Shown here piece after piece: positions 50,848-59,933 of a stretch of 64,000 nt of DNA. A model generated the notes under the pieces. That model saw only the letters and a program-made list of their open reading frames with translations. It made no database searches and was not told the DNA's origin. Both the position numbers and the translations under genes were made by a program. Origin of the DNA: Pseudomonas mucoides (GTDB lineage: Bacteria > Pseudomonadota > Gammaproteobacteria > Pseudomonadales > Pseudomonadaceae); the NCBI RefSeq assembly GCF_015461845.1, contig NZ_JACOPW010000001.1, positions 558,001 through 622,000 of the forward strand, written 5' to 3'. Position 1 is the first letter of the stretch, and each line of letters opens with the position of its first letter.

Positions 50848-52515
50848 TTAGATGGAGGTTTTGAAGGTGAAGGCCAGCCAGCCACGGTCGGTTCCGCCCA
50901 CGGCGCCGTTGCCCCCGACGGTGTCCCCGGGAATGTTCTTCGTTTGAGCGTCTGTATCGGAATAACGCAAACCAAATTCATAACGCTGGGCATACGTCAT
51001 CTGCACGCCGGCAGACCAGGTCAGCGCGCCTTCGTTACCACCGCCGGCACTGGCTGCGTTGCCCGACAGGCCATAATTGACGGTCAACGGTACGGTCATG
51101 TCCCAGGACGGGAGTACCGACAGGTATTGCGGTGTGTAATTGACGGCGATGGCCGCGTAATCCCGGGTCGAACAACCGTCGCGCTTGTCCCCTGAACCGG
51201 GTGTGCCGACGCGGGGGTCAACGCAGTTATTGTTGTTTTCACCCAGATAAAGCTCTTCGTGCTCGGTCACTTTGCGCAGGTGGCTGTAGGCGAACTCGCC
51301 GATCAGCGTGGCGTTGTTGGCGATAAAGTTACGCGGCACGCCATACACAGCGTTGGCGACGAAGTGGTACGTATCGCCACGCGGTCCTTCGTTGTCGGAA
51401 GGATCAACGCCGACCGCGTTCAACGCACCGCCCTTGCGATAGGAGATCTCGCTGCCGATCGACACCGTGTCGAGCACGGTCGAAAGACTCAGGCCGACCA
51501 GTTTGACGCTGCGCGGGTACACCAGGCGGTAGCTGCCGGTAGCGGCCGAAACTTCTGGCGCCAACCAGGGTTGGTAGTCATCGAACTGGCGGTAGTAAGC
51601 GCCCACCGTCGATTGAATCGCCTCGACGTCGTATTTGGCCATTACGCCCCAGTTGGCGGAGTCACGACCGTATTTGGACTTCTCCCGGTTAAAGGAAAAA
51701 CCAGGTGCTACAGGCAAACGGTCCGGGCCTTCGAAGAACGGGTCCGCTGCGCCGAAGTAGGTGCCGCCGTACGGAATGCGCGTGTAGTCCCATTCGTAGA
51801 AATATTGAGCGGCCAGTGTCAGGTTGTCGGTGGCCTGAGCTTTGACGGATATCTGCCCGATGGGCAAGAACACTTCCTTGGTTTCAATGCCAGGACTGGT
51901 CACTGCCTTGGCACCATCCAGAGGCGCTTGCGAGTAGGAAATCGCATGGGCACCGAACAGTAGCCCCTCGCCCCAGTAATTGGTATGCCGGCCGATCTTG
52001 ACGTTCACCGAAGCATCGCCCAGGCGCAGGTTTTTCCAGACGAAGGCATCGAGGATTTCCCCTGAAGGGCCTTCGACGTAACGCTTCACTTCAGAGCTGT
52101 AGTGGTCGTTGTCGTAGCTGGTCTGGTACCCGGCAACATGACTGCGCACCGTGTCATTGTGGTACGCCTGGTCGTACCAGCCGGCGGCGCTGAGGCGTGC
52201 CCCCCAGTCTTTACGGTAGGCAAAATCGAGTTCAGTGAGCAAGTCGATGCGGTTGGTGACGATGTCACCCTTGTCGAACTTGCCGTCCGATTCATCGTAG
52301 TTAGGGTTGTTCATGATGCGCCGGTCTTGCCCCTCCGTTCGCATCCCCAGGTTGTAGCGCAGGGTGTTATCCCAACGCAGATGAAAGTCTGGATTAGCCA
52401 GTTCGATCGGCGCAGCCATCACCGCTCCACCGTAACCAAACGCCATTTTCCCTACCGCCAGCAGTACCATGGCCCGCTGGGCTCGCATGCGTCCCTGTTT
52501 GCTCATCTTTTTCAT
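50848..52515 (-). CDS. DUF1302 outer-membrane beta-barrel protein, copy 2
   Basis: 555 residues. The signal region (MVLLAVGKMAFGYGGAVMAA) precedes IELANPDFHLRWDNTLRYNLGMR, and the body aligns strand for strand with copy 1. It ends WLAFTFKTSI, with Ile in place of the usual terminal Phe of outer-membrane barrels. ATG at 52515 with AAAGGTGG upstream is preferred over a GTG at 52524. Likely a porin or binding barrel for a different hydrophobic substrate than copy 1. Confidence 0.93.
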   Translation of the reverse strand: MKKMSKQGRMRAQRAMVLLAVGKMAFGYGGAVMAAPIELANPDFHLRWDNTLRYNLGMRTEGQDRRIMNNPNYDESDGKFDKGDIVTNRIDLLTELDFAYRKDWGARLSAAGWYDQAYHNDTVRSHVAGYQTSYDNDHYSSEVKRYVEGPSGEILDAFVWKNLRLGDASVNVKIGRHTNYWGEGLLFGAHAISYSQAPLDGAKAVTSPGIETKEVFLPIGQISVKAQATDNLTLAAQYFYEWDYTRIPYGGTYFGAADPFFEGPDRLPVAPGFSFNREKSKYGRDSANWGVMAKYDVEAIQSTVGAYYRQFDDYQPWLAPEVSAATGSYRLVYPRSVKLVGLSLSTVLDTVSIGSEISYRKGGALNAVGVDPSDNEGPRGDTYHFVANAVYGVPRNFIANNATLIGEFAYSHLRKVTEHEELYLGENNNNCVDPRVGTPGSGDKRDGCSTRDYAAIAVNYTPQYLSVLPSWDMTVPLTVNYGLSGNAASAGGGNEGALTWSAGVQMTYAQRYEFGLRYSDTDAQTKNIPGDTVGGNGAVGGTDRGWLAFTFKTSI

Positions 52516-52524
52516 GCAAACCAC

Positions 52525-52540
52525 CTTTTGTTTTTATTGT
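52525..52540 (-). promoter_or_regulatory. Hfq/Crc-type A-rich motif before DUF1302 copy 2
   Basis: Transcript strand ACAATAAAAACAAAAG directly before GTGG, closely matching the leader of copy 1. Confidence 0.6.
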
Positions 52541-52579
52541 CAGTCGTTTTGTCTGCTCCCCGCTCGCGGGGTGTCATGG

Positions 52580-54070
52580 CTAGCGGCCGATGGGGTAGAT
52601 GATGGATTTCTCCTGGGTGAATTCTTTAAGCCAGTTCGGCCCGAACTCACGGCCCAGTCCTGAACGTTTGAAGCCGCCGATGGGCGCATAAGGCAAGCTG
52701 CCGCTACCCCCATTGAGGTACACACTGCCGGCACGAATTCGTCGAGCCATGGCATAGGCGGTGGCGGCATCTGCAGAGGAAACAGCGGCGTTGAGGCCAA
52801 ACCGCGAATCGTTGGCAATGGCAACCGCCTCGTCATCACTGTCGAAACCGATCACCACCCCCACCGGCCCGAAGATTTCCTCCTGGGCGATGAGCATGTC
52901 GTTGCTTACGTCATCGAACAGGGTGATGTCGCTGAAGAAGCCCTGGCGCAGATGCGCAGGTCGTCCACCACCGCAGACCAGCGTGGCCCCGGCGTCGCGG
53001 CCGCTGGCGATGAAATGCTCGACCTTGGCGCGCTGCGACTCGCGGATCAGCGGGCCCATCATCACGCTCGGGTCCGCCGGGTCACCGACCTTCCACTGCC
53101 CGGCAATGGCTTTGGCGCACTGCACGAATTGCTCGCGTACCGAGTGATGCACAACGAAGCGGGTGAGCAATGCACAGCCCTGCCCCGCGTTGACCGCCAG
53201 CCCGGCGACAGCTCCCAGCGCGGTGGCCTGAATGTCGGCATCGGCGCGCACGATCAACGCCGATTTGCCGCCCAGTTCCAGATGCACGCGCTTCAGGGTC
53301 GGCGCCGCCTGACTCATGATGCTCATGCCGACCGTTTCCGAACCGGTGAACGAGACCATGTCCACCCGCGGGTCGCTGCTCAACAAGCCGCCCACTTCAA
53401 TACCGCCGGTGACAATGTTGAGTACGCCCTGGGGCAGGCCGATTTCTTCAGCGATCTGACCGAACAACAGCGCCGAGTACGGGGTAAATGGCGAAGGCTT
53501 GAGCACCAGGGTGTTGCCGGCCAGCAAGGCCGGAAACACCTTGGCCAGGTTAAGAAGAAACGGAAAGTTATAGCCGGTGATGCCGGCCACCACGCCGATG
53601 GCCTCACGCTCCACCGTGCCGCTGCCGAGAATCATCGGCCCTGCCGGGTTGAACGGATTGGGATTGGCCTGCACCGGAATCTGCAAGCTGTCGCTGTGCA
53701 CAGACTGCTCGATCGCGGTTAGCACATGGCCCAGCGGCATGTCCACCTGCATGGCATAAGTCACGCCTTGGGAACAGCCGACCTCAGCGATAATCAGCGC
53801 GGCAATTTCCTCCCTTTTTGCCACCAAAGCTGCGTGCATCCGCCGCATGTACCCGGCCCGTTCGGCCATGCTCAACCAGGGCCAAGGGCCGTTATCAAAG
53901 GCGTTGCGTGCGGCGGCGATGGCTGCGTCGGCGCTCTGCAGATCACCATTCGGTGCATGACCGATGACCGCTTCGGTGGCCGGGTTGAGCACTGCTTCGC
54001 GCGGACCGTCAACATCCACCCACGCGCCATCGATGTACAGCTTGTCCAGCTGGGTAAAGGGAACACTCAT
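52580..54070 (-). CDS. NAD(P)-dependent aldehyde dehydrogenase
   Basis: 496 residues, standard ALDH length. TGYNFPFLLNLAKV and SFTGSETVG form the cofactor site; HLELGGKSA carries the general-base Glu; NAGQGCALLTR carries the catalytic Cys; EEIFGPVGVV and GGFKRSGLGREFG are C-terminal motifs. Its ATG overlaps the stop of the GMC oxidoreductase by 4 nt, so an alcohol to aldehyde to acid sequence on one substrate is likely, such as an oxidised methyl or isopropyl carbon. Confidence 0.95.
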   Translation of the reverse strand: MSVPFTQLDKLYIDGAWVDVDGPREAVLNPATEAVIGHAPNGDLQSADAAIAAARNAFDNGPWPWLSMAERAGYMRRMHAALVAKREEIAALIIAEVGCSQGVTYAMQVDMPLGHVLTAIEQSVHSDSLQIPVQANPNPFNPAGPMILGSGTVEREAIGVVAGITGYNFPFLLNLAKVFPALLAGNTLVLKPSPFTPYSALLFGQIAEEIGLPQGVLNIVTGGIEVGGLLSSDPRVDMVSFTGSETVGMSIMSQAAPTLKRVHLELGGKSALIVRADADIQATALGAVAGLAVNAGQGCALLTRFVVHHSVREQFVQCAKAIAGQWKVGDPADPSVMMGPLIRESQRAKVEHFIASGRDAGATLVCGGGRPAHLRQGFFSDITLFDDVSNDMLIAQEEIFGPVGVVIGFDSDDEAVAIANDSRFGLNAAVSSADAATAYAMARRIRAGSVYLNGGSGSLPYAPIGGFKRSGLGREFGPNWLKEFTQEKSIIYPIGR

Positions 54071-55686
54071 GGTGTTGGATCTCCTGAGACTTTGCCGGTG
54101 ATAATTTCTGCAGCGCGCATGGCAATGGCCATGGCCGGGGCATTGGTGTTACCGGAAACCAGGCACGGCATCACCGAAGTGTCGACCACACGCAGGCCCT
54201 CGACGCCGCGCACACGCAGTTGCGGATCGAGCACCGACGCGCTGTCGGCACCCATGCGACAGGTCCCGGAAACGTGATAGGCGGTCTGGCCGAAGCGGCG
54301 GAACGCAGCAAGAATTTGCGCGTCGCTTTCTACCTCCGGTCCCGGTGTCAGCTCGCCGACAATGAATGGCTTGAGCACCGGCTGTGCAGCCAGACGGCGG
54401 AACCAGCGAAACAAGGCAATTGCGGAAGTGCGATCGATCTCGGCGCTCAAATAATTGGCGTTGATCCGGGGTGGAACCGTGGCGTCCGCCGATTGAATGC
54501 GCACCTCACCCTGGCTCTGCGGACGCAGGAAATAGCCACCGATGGTCAGGCCGGGCTCCTTGTCGATTTCGACCTTGTTACCGTCGCCATCCATGGAATA
54601 GAGGCTGACGCCGATTTGCGCGTCCGGACGATCCAGCTCCGGGCGCGTCTTGATGAAACCACCGGCCTCGTGAGCGGCGTGGGTCATCGGTCCTTTCTTG
54701 CGCAAAAAGTATTGGGCCACTGCACCGAGTAACCCAATCCCATGGAAGCAGTGATTGAAGCTGCCACGGGTGACCCGATACTGCATGGCCATGTACACGT
54801 GCTCACGCAGGTTACGCCCGACCTCGGGGGCGTCGTGCAGCACACTGATACCCAGCGAGTTCAACAGTGCGGCCGGGCCGATGCCAGACAGTTGCAACAG
54901 CTTCGGCGATTCAATGGCACCGGCGCACAACAACACCTCGCGGCGCACTTCGAAGCGTTCCTTGCCGGCGCTGTTGTTGACCTGCACGGCACAGGCACGG
55001 TGATTGCTGAACTCGATGCGTTGAACATCCGTGCCGGTCATTAACGTCAAATTCGGACGTGCGCGCACCGGATCGAGAAAGGCCTTGGCGGCACTGAATC
55101 GCTGGCCTTTCCAGGTGGTTTGCGGCTGATAGCCGAAGCCACCCTGAGTGACCGAGTCGATATGATTGGTGTCTTCAGTGCGCGCCACACCCAGCTCACC
55201 GGCCGCGCTGATGACGGCATCGCACAGGGCGTGGCCCGATGGGTGCACCGTGACTTTGAGCGGGCCACCGACTCCGCGCCATTGGCTCTTGCCCAACTGG
55301 TGGTCTTCGAGGGCGACAAACTGCCGGCCCATGTCTTTCCAGCCCCAGCCCGCGCAGCCTTGCGCTTCCCAATGATCATAATCAGCGGGTGCTCCCCGTA
55401 CATAGACCATGCCGTTGACCGAACTGGAGCCGCCAATCGTTTTGCCTTTGAGCCATTGCTCATCGCTCATACCCTCACCGCGTGCAGCCTTGTAGCTCCA
55501 CACATGCGGATTGCCGGGGCTGAGCAGTTTGCCAATGCCACGGGGCATGGCAATCAACGGACTGGTGTGATCCGGTCCGCTCTCGATCAGCAGCACCGAA
55601 ACGTTCGTGTCGGCAGACAAGCGATTGGCCAGGACGCAGCCGGATGACCCCGCACCGATGATGATGTAGTCGTAGGTTTTGCTCAT
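54067..55686 (-). CDS. GMC-family FAD alcohol oxidoreductase
   Basis: 539 residues. The N-terminal FAD motif is YIIIGAGSSGCVLANRL. GGSSSVNGMVYVRG and QLSGIGPAALLNSLGI are GMC signatures, and YHVSGTCRMG and VSGNTNAPAMAIA hold the catalytic His and Asn. It resembles choline dehydrogenase-like and PEG/terpene-alcohol dehydrogenases. The ATG at 55686 is embedded in an A-rich AAGAAGAACAACA leader. It sits 52 bp downstream of the P450-ferredoxin remnant and is co-translated with the aldehyde dehydrogenase. Confidence 0.95.
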   Translation of the reverse strand: MSKTYDYIIIGAGSSGCVLANRLSADTNVSVLLIESGPDHTSPLIAMPRGIGKLLSPGNPHVWSYKAARGEGMSDEQWLKGKTIGGSSSVNGMVYVRGAPADYDHWEAQGCAGWGWKDMGRQFVALEDHQLGKSQWRGVGGPLKVTVHPSGHALCDAVISAAGELGVARTEDTNHIDSVTQGGFGYQPQTTWKGQRFSAAKAFLDPVRARPNLTLMTGTDVQRIEFSNHRACAVQVNNSAGKERFEVRREVLLCAGAIESPKLLQLSGIGPAALLNSLGISVLHDAPEVGRNLREHVYMAMQYRVTRGSFNHCFHGIGLLGAVAQYFLRKKGPMTHAAHEAGGFIKTRPELDRPDAQIGVSLYSMDGDGNKVEIDKEPGLTIGGYFLRPQSQGEVRIQSADATVPPRINANYLSAEIDRTSAIALFRWFRRLAAQPVLKPFIVGELTPGPEVESDAQILAAFRRFGQTAYHVSGTCRMGADSASVLDPQLRVRGVEGLRVVDTSVMPCLVSGNTNAPAMAIAMRAAEIITGKVSGDPTP

Positions 55687-55738
55687 TGTTGTTCTTCTTT
55701 TGCGGGTTGCTGAAAGTCTTCCATTACCAAGGCGGCAC

Positions 55739-56045
55739 TCACCGGTGTTCGTCGGATGTATCGCGAACCTCGATGACCCGTTCCGGGCAGGCACGGGCAC
55801 CGCGGGTTGCCAGCCGCTCTTGCCCAATCGGCACACTTAAGCCGTTGCTGGCGATGTAGCCGTTGTTATCGAGTGGATAGAGCGCGGGCGCGACGTTGTT
55901 GCAGCGGGCATGACCTACGCAGCCGGATTGGTTGATAGGCGTTTTCGCCGTGGGCGGTGAGCTCTGCCCATAGATCGAAATCGCGGGCAAGGTGCTTGGG
56001 AATGTGCGCAGGAACAGGTGCAGGCGTTTCAGGAGCGTTATTCAT
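55739..56045 (-). pseudogene. Deletion remnant: P450 N-terminus joined out of frame to a 3Fe-4S ferredoxin
   Basis: From ATG 56045 (GGAG upstream) one frame reads PVPAHIPKHLARDFDLWAEL, a typical start of bacterial P450s, but ends after about 60 residues without any heme region. In another frame from about 55925 the sequence GCVGHARCNNVAPALYPLDN ... ARACPERVIEV is the core of a [3Fe-4S] ferredoxin, ending at 55739. The simplest reading is loss of about 1.2 kb covering the P450 body and the ferredoxin start. An operator copy survives upstream. The P450 assignment rests on ~25 residues. Confidence 0.65.
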
Positions 56046-56149
56046 TATTGTTCTCCAGGTCTCTATCGGACTGGAGAAACGGTAAGGCCGCAGACGCAAA
56101 GCCACAACGAACAGAAGCGCAAATCTGTACGGCATAGACGGAATTAATT

Positions 56150-56172
56150 AACACTTTCGCCGAATATGTTCT
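56150..56172. promoter_or_regulatory. Putative dit operator, copy 10
   Basis: AACACTTT and ATATGTTCT arms span 23 bp. It lies 105 bp upstream of the P450 remnant that heads the GMC-ALDH-DUF1302-DUF1329 operon, and 113 bp upstream of the divergent TetR gene. Confidence 0.6.
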
Positions 56173-56284
56173 AAAAATAATCCTGCTGGTGCAAAAAATC
56201 CTCTGTCATTGTGTTCTGATCACCGCCGGGAAGCTCTTGTACCCGCCGTCATGAAACCAATAAAAAGCGCTGCCGAGGTTAAGA

Positions 56285-56908
56285 ATGTCTCACCTAGCTT
56301 CCGTGCAAACAGCCGATAAAAATCACGCCAGTCAACGCCACGCCTTGCGTTCCCAACGCACCCGGGAATTGTTGCTGGACCACATGTATCGCCTGGCGCT
56401 GGAAAAGGGCTACGAAGGAATTACGGTCCAGCAATTACTGGACAGTACAGGGGTCGCGCGCTCCACCTTCTACGCGCACTTTCGCGACAAGGAGGACCTG
56501 ATCGTCGCCGGGTACGAAGCCATTGGCGTTCCCTCGACCAAGGTCACCGAAGTTGATGGCGACCGCCGTGTCCTGCTGGATGTTTCGGCCTGGCTGTTCA
56601 GCGCCACCGAACGTCATGCGGCACTGACAACGGCGTTCTTCAGCGGCCCGGGACAGAACGTGATTCTCGCGCACCTGGAAAATATCCTGATCATCCAGGT
56701 CCGGGAACACTACCGGAAACAGGGCCTGTACCAAATCGATCAACTGCGTGGCGAGGCCGCCGTGCGCTGTTTCGTCGGTGCCCTGGTGGGGCTGTGGTTG
56801 TGGTGGGTGCGCCACGACTATCCGAACCCGGCGCGGGAAATGACCGAAACCTTCGACAGCCTGATGAACAACGGCACCTGGCCGCCTGACAACAACGTGC
56901 GCCAGTAG
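56285..56908 (+). CDS. TetR-family regulator
   Basis: 207 residues; HTH ITVQQLLDSTGVARSTFYAHFRDKEDL at about residues 45-73, then a C-terminal domain of the TetR_C type ending GLWLWWVRHDYPNPAREMTETF. Divergent from the P450-remnant/GMC/ALDH/barrel operon with an operator copy between them, so it may control that operon. The stop is 6 nt from the convergent LysR stop. Ligand unknown. Confidence 0.9.
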   Translation: MSHLASVQTADKNHASQRHALRSQRTRELLLDHMYRLALEKGYEGITVQQLLDSTGVARSTFYAHFRDKEDLIVAGYEAIGVPSTKVTEVDGDRRVLLDVSAWLFSATERHAALTTAFFSGPGQNVILAHLENILIIQVREHYRKQGLYQIDQLRGEAAVRCFVGALVGLWLWWVRHDYPNPAREMTETFDSLMNNGTWPPDNNVRQ

Positions 56909-56913
56909 CGGGA

Positions 56914-57825
56914 TCAAGAGGCGCAGGCCATGATCAGAAACTGTCGGAATGCCTGGGTCGGTGCCGACAAACAGTTATCCGGCAGCCAGATCAGCCCCAG
57001 TTCCATGGGTGGAATCACATCCACCAGCGGCCGGATTTCAATCTTCTTGCCTTCCAGAGACCAGGCCCGGTACAGCATGTCTGAGAGAATGGTCACACCG
57101 AAACCATGCCCCACCAGCCCGCGCAATGCCTCCATGGATGAGGTACGAAAAGCCACCTTGGGTGCCAGTCCGCGGGATTCCCAATAGCGCATGGTCGAGG
57201 TCTCCCCCTCATCGACCGTGGCCAGGATATAGGCATGCTCGGCGACGTCTTCGAGATTGATCGAGGTGGCAGACATCAATGGGTGCTGACTTGCCAGCCA
57301 GAGTTGGCGGCGCGAACGAATTAGCACATGGTGAGCGAAACCGTGCAAGTTCGGCGTATTGGAGACAATTGCCAGGCCCAAGTCGAGGTCGCCATTGCTC
57401 AGGGCCGCTTCAATGCTCTGGCGGTCCATGTCGATCAGGTCGATCTCTACCTGAGGGTAGCTACGTTTGAAGCGTGCCAGCAGCGCTGGCAGAAAGTAAC
57501 CGAGCACCGTGTAGGAGGCACCCACACGCACGGTTCCTTGCATCGCATGGCCGAGAAACAGCGGTTCACTGAGAGCGTCCTGCAGCGTGTCGAGAATGTG
57601 CCGCGCATGCTGGGAAAACTTGTTGCCTTCAGCGGTCAGCGCCACGCCATGGGGCAAGCGGTCGAACAAGCTGACGCCCAAGGACTGTTCCAGATGCAAC
57701 ACCGCCGCAGTAATCGCCGACTGCGATACATGCGCCTTCAGCGCCGCCTGGGAAAACTGGCCGGCGTCGGCGGCGGCAACGAAATAGCGCAGTTGGCGCA
57801 TGGAAATATCTTTGCCTTTCGTCAT
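56914..57825 (-). CDS. LysR-family regulator
   Basis: 303 residues. The HTH is near the N-terminus (LRYFVAAADAGQFSQAALKAHVSQSAITAAVLHLEQSLGVSLF), with a substrate-binding domain after about residue 90 (GTVRVGASYTVLGYFLPALL). Divergent from the AraC gene at 57968 across 142 bp. LysR proteins usually activate a neighbouring divergent gene with a coinducer. No obvious catabolic target is adjacent other than the AraC gene. Confidence 0.92.
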   Translation of the reverse strand: MTKGKDISMRQLRYFVAAADAGQFSQAALKAHVSQSAITAAVLHLEQSLGVSLFDRLPHGVALTAEGNKFSQHARHILDTLQDALSEPLFLGHAMQGTVRVGASYTVLGYFLPALLARFKRSYPQVEIDLIDMDRQSIEAALSNGDLDLGLAIVSNTPNLHGFAHHVLIRSRRQLWLASQHPLMSATSINLEDVAEHAYILATVDEGETSTMRYWESRGLAPKVAFRTSSMEALRGLVGHGFGVTILSDMLYRAWSLEGKKIEIRPLVDVIPPMELGLIWLPDNCLSAPTQAFRQFLIMACAS

Positions 57826-57967
57826 CTGATTTTCTGATACCTGCCGCCTGAATATATGAAACAGCTCGGTCCACGGGCTGGTTACACTCGAGACCGGGTA
57901 GCTGCCCTGACGTATCGTTATCCTTCGAATTTCAGCGCCAATAATAAAAATGGCTGAAGGTTGAAAA

Positions 57968-58873
57968 ATGAACGCGATCCACTACAGCGAGTACGACTGT
58001 GAAGCGTCAGGTAATTTCCTGACCGAAGCTTCATTGGCCAGGCAAGGCTTCGACATCCGGGTTGAACACGCGCAATGGTCCAACACTGGCACTGCCTTGA
58101 TAGAAACCGGCGACAGTTGCCTGTTGCGCTTGATGCTGCCGGCCAGCTCGCAGATCAAGCCTAACTGCGGCGGTTTTTCCAGCCACGGTGCGCCTCAATT
58201 CCAACCCCTGGGCAAGCTGTTGTTCATTCCCCATGGCACCGAGTTCCACCTGCGTCACGATGCCGGAGAGCAAAAGGCCCTTGTGTGTCTATTCGACCCC
58301 TCCTCACTCGGCGTCCTGGGCAGCTATCGCTGGAACTGGCAGGACAACGTCAGCGCAGCCATGCTCAACCTGCAAAGCGGCTACTTGCACGCCTCGTTGC
58401 AACGGCTGGCCGAAGAAGTCGCCAACCCCGGCTTCGCCAGCGAGCTGCACACCGAGTGCCTGCTCACCAGCATTGCCCTGGACCTGCGCCGCGAATTTAT
58501 CGACGCGCCCGACGATGCCACTTGTTCCTCACACTGCGCTGAAAAACTCAGCCATCGTCAACTCAACATCCTGCGTGAATTGCTCGACAGCGCCAGTGAC
58601 GAAGGCCGCTCACTGGGCCACTTGGCGCGGGCCTGCGAACTGCCGTTGCGGACCCTGTCCAGTCGCTGCAAAAACACCACCGGCATGACCTTGCGCCAGT
58701 ACGCCGCGCAAACCCGTTTGCAAAAAGCCGTGGCGCTGTTGGCTGACCCACGGTTGCTGATCAAACAAGTGGCCTATCAGGCCGGCTTCAACAACGCCGC
58801 CGCTTTCAGCGCGGCCTTCCGTAAAGAGCTCGGTGTCACACCCGAGGAATTTCGCCACCAGCGCCAGCGCTGA
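57968..58873 (+). CDS. AraC-family regulator
   Basis: 301 residues. The N-terminal sensor half is of the AraC-binding-like (FeaR/AlkR-type) kind (PLGKLLFIPHGTEFHLRHD). Two C-terminal HTHs follow, with LGHLARACELPLRTLSSRCKNTTG and LIKQVAYQAGFNNAAAFSAAFRKELGVTPEEFR. It is convergent with the MDR gene at 58913. Likely an activator of a nearby catabolic unit; target not shown by sequence. Confidence 0.92.
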   Translation: MNAIHYSEYDCEASGNFLTEASLARQGFDIRVEHAQWSNTGTALIETGDSCLLRLMLPASSQIKPNCGGFSSHGAPQFQPLGKLLFIPHGTEFHLRHDAGEQKALVCLFDPSSLGVLGSYRWNWQDNVSAAMLNLQSGYLHASLQRLAEEVANPGFASELHTECLLTSIALDLRREFIDAPDDATCSSHCAEKLSHRQLNILRELLDSASDEGRSLGHLARACELPLRTLSSRCKNTTGMTLRQYAAQTRLQKAVALLADPRLLIKQVAYQAGFNNAAAFSAAFRKELGVTPEEFRHQRQR

Positions 58874-58912
58874 AAGGCACCCGGACAAGGGCGCCTTCCA
58901 GCAATACGGGCT

Positions 58913-59839
58913 TTAACGACGAATCGTGGCGGTGATTTTGGCGTGTGGCCCATTGACCTGCGCGGCCCAGGCTTCAGCCGCCTGATCGAGGGTAAAATCC
59001 AGGTAATCCACCTGAATCTGCTGCTCTTTGGCGATCTTCAGCAGACGCAGCCAGATCTGTTCACGGTCTGCGGGCGGGCGCTGGCCAGTGCCGATGCACG
59101 ACAGATTGCGAAACAACAGATCGGCAATATCCAGATTGAGCTGGCGGCCGGCTCCCGTGCCAATGGTCATGATCCGTGCGCCCCAGTTGGTGGCCTTCAG
59201 CGACGTCAACATCGGTTGACCGCACACGAGGTCGAGCACCACATCAAATCCGCCATCGGCCGCATCCTTGAGCGCCGCGACGTCATCGCTGCCACCCAGG
59301 GTCACCACTTCATCGGCAAGGCCTCGCGACTTCAACCGCCCCAGTGCTTCAGCGGACCGGGCAGCACCGACCACTTTGCCTGCACCCAGACCGCGCGCCA
59401 GTTGCAGGGCGATCTGGCCGAGCGTGCCGGTGGCGCCCAGGATCAGCACCTTCTCACCCTTCTGAATCGCGGCTTTTTCCAGGGGCACGATGGCGCCGGT
59501 CGCAGCGATGCCCATGCTGATCGCGGTTTTATCGTCCACGTCGTCCGGCACATTCCATACTTCGGCTTGCGGCACCAGGGTGCGCTCTGCCCAGGCACCA
59601 AACGGCAACACCGAGCGCTCGCCGAAATACACCCGGCGGCCATCCGGCGCACGGCCAACGCCTTCTCCGCGAATGACACAGGGATATTCAACACCCAGAC
59701 GGTAGGCGCCGAGTACATCCCAGCCACCAAGGCCAGCGGTATCGACATCGATCAGCACCGAGCCGTCTAGCGGCTGCGGATCACGAAACTCGCCCACTAC
59801 CGGCGGCGCATTGCGCTCGGAAATGATTGCTGCACGCAT
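58913..59839 (-). CDS. Zinc-independent MDR/quinone oxidoreductase-like protein
   Basis: 308 residues of the medium-chain dehydrogenase/reductase superfamily. Nucleotide motif ILGATGTLGQIALQLARGLGA at about residues 150-170. No catalytic-zinc Cys/His set and no structural-zinc Cys cluster, as in quinone oxidoreductases, enoyl reductases and alkenal reductases. GGAG and an ACAATAAAAC leader precede the ATG at 59839. It probably reduces an alpha,beta-unsaturated or quinoid intermediate with NADPH. Confidence 0.9.
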   Translation of the reverse strand: MRAAIISERNAPPVVGEFRDPQPLDGSVLIDVDTAGLGGWDVLGAYRLGVEYPCVIRGEGVGRAPDGRRVYFGERSVLPFGAWAERTLVPQAEVWNVPDDVDDKTAISMGIAATGAIVPLEKAAIQKGEKVLILGATGTLGQIALQLARGLGAGKVVGAARSAEALGRLKSRGLADEVVTLGGSDDVAALKDAADGGFDVVLDLVCGQPMLTSLKATNWGARIMTIGTGAGRQLNLDIADLLFRNLSCIGTGQRPPADREQIWLRLLKIAKEQQIQVDYLDFTLDQAAEAWAAQVNGPHAKITATIRR

Positions 59840-59888
59840 GGCATTCTCCTTGTCTGTTTTATTGTCAGGCTGCACTCGAGGCAATAAT

Positions 59889-59913
59889 TGAACATTATTC
59901 TGTTATTTGTCTA
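59889..59913. promoter_or_regulatory. Putative dit operator, copy 11 (weak right arm)
   Basis: TGAACATT left arm is good, the right arm reads TTTGTCTA. It is 50 bp upstream of the MDR gene. Confidence 0.35.
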
Positions 59914-59933
59914 TATTTACTTCGGCAGCTTCT

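Noticed and set aside
58873..58897. Hairpin after the AraC gene (AAGGCACCC / GGGCGCCTT)
   Set aside because: One mismatch and no T-run; possible weak termination only.
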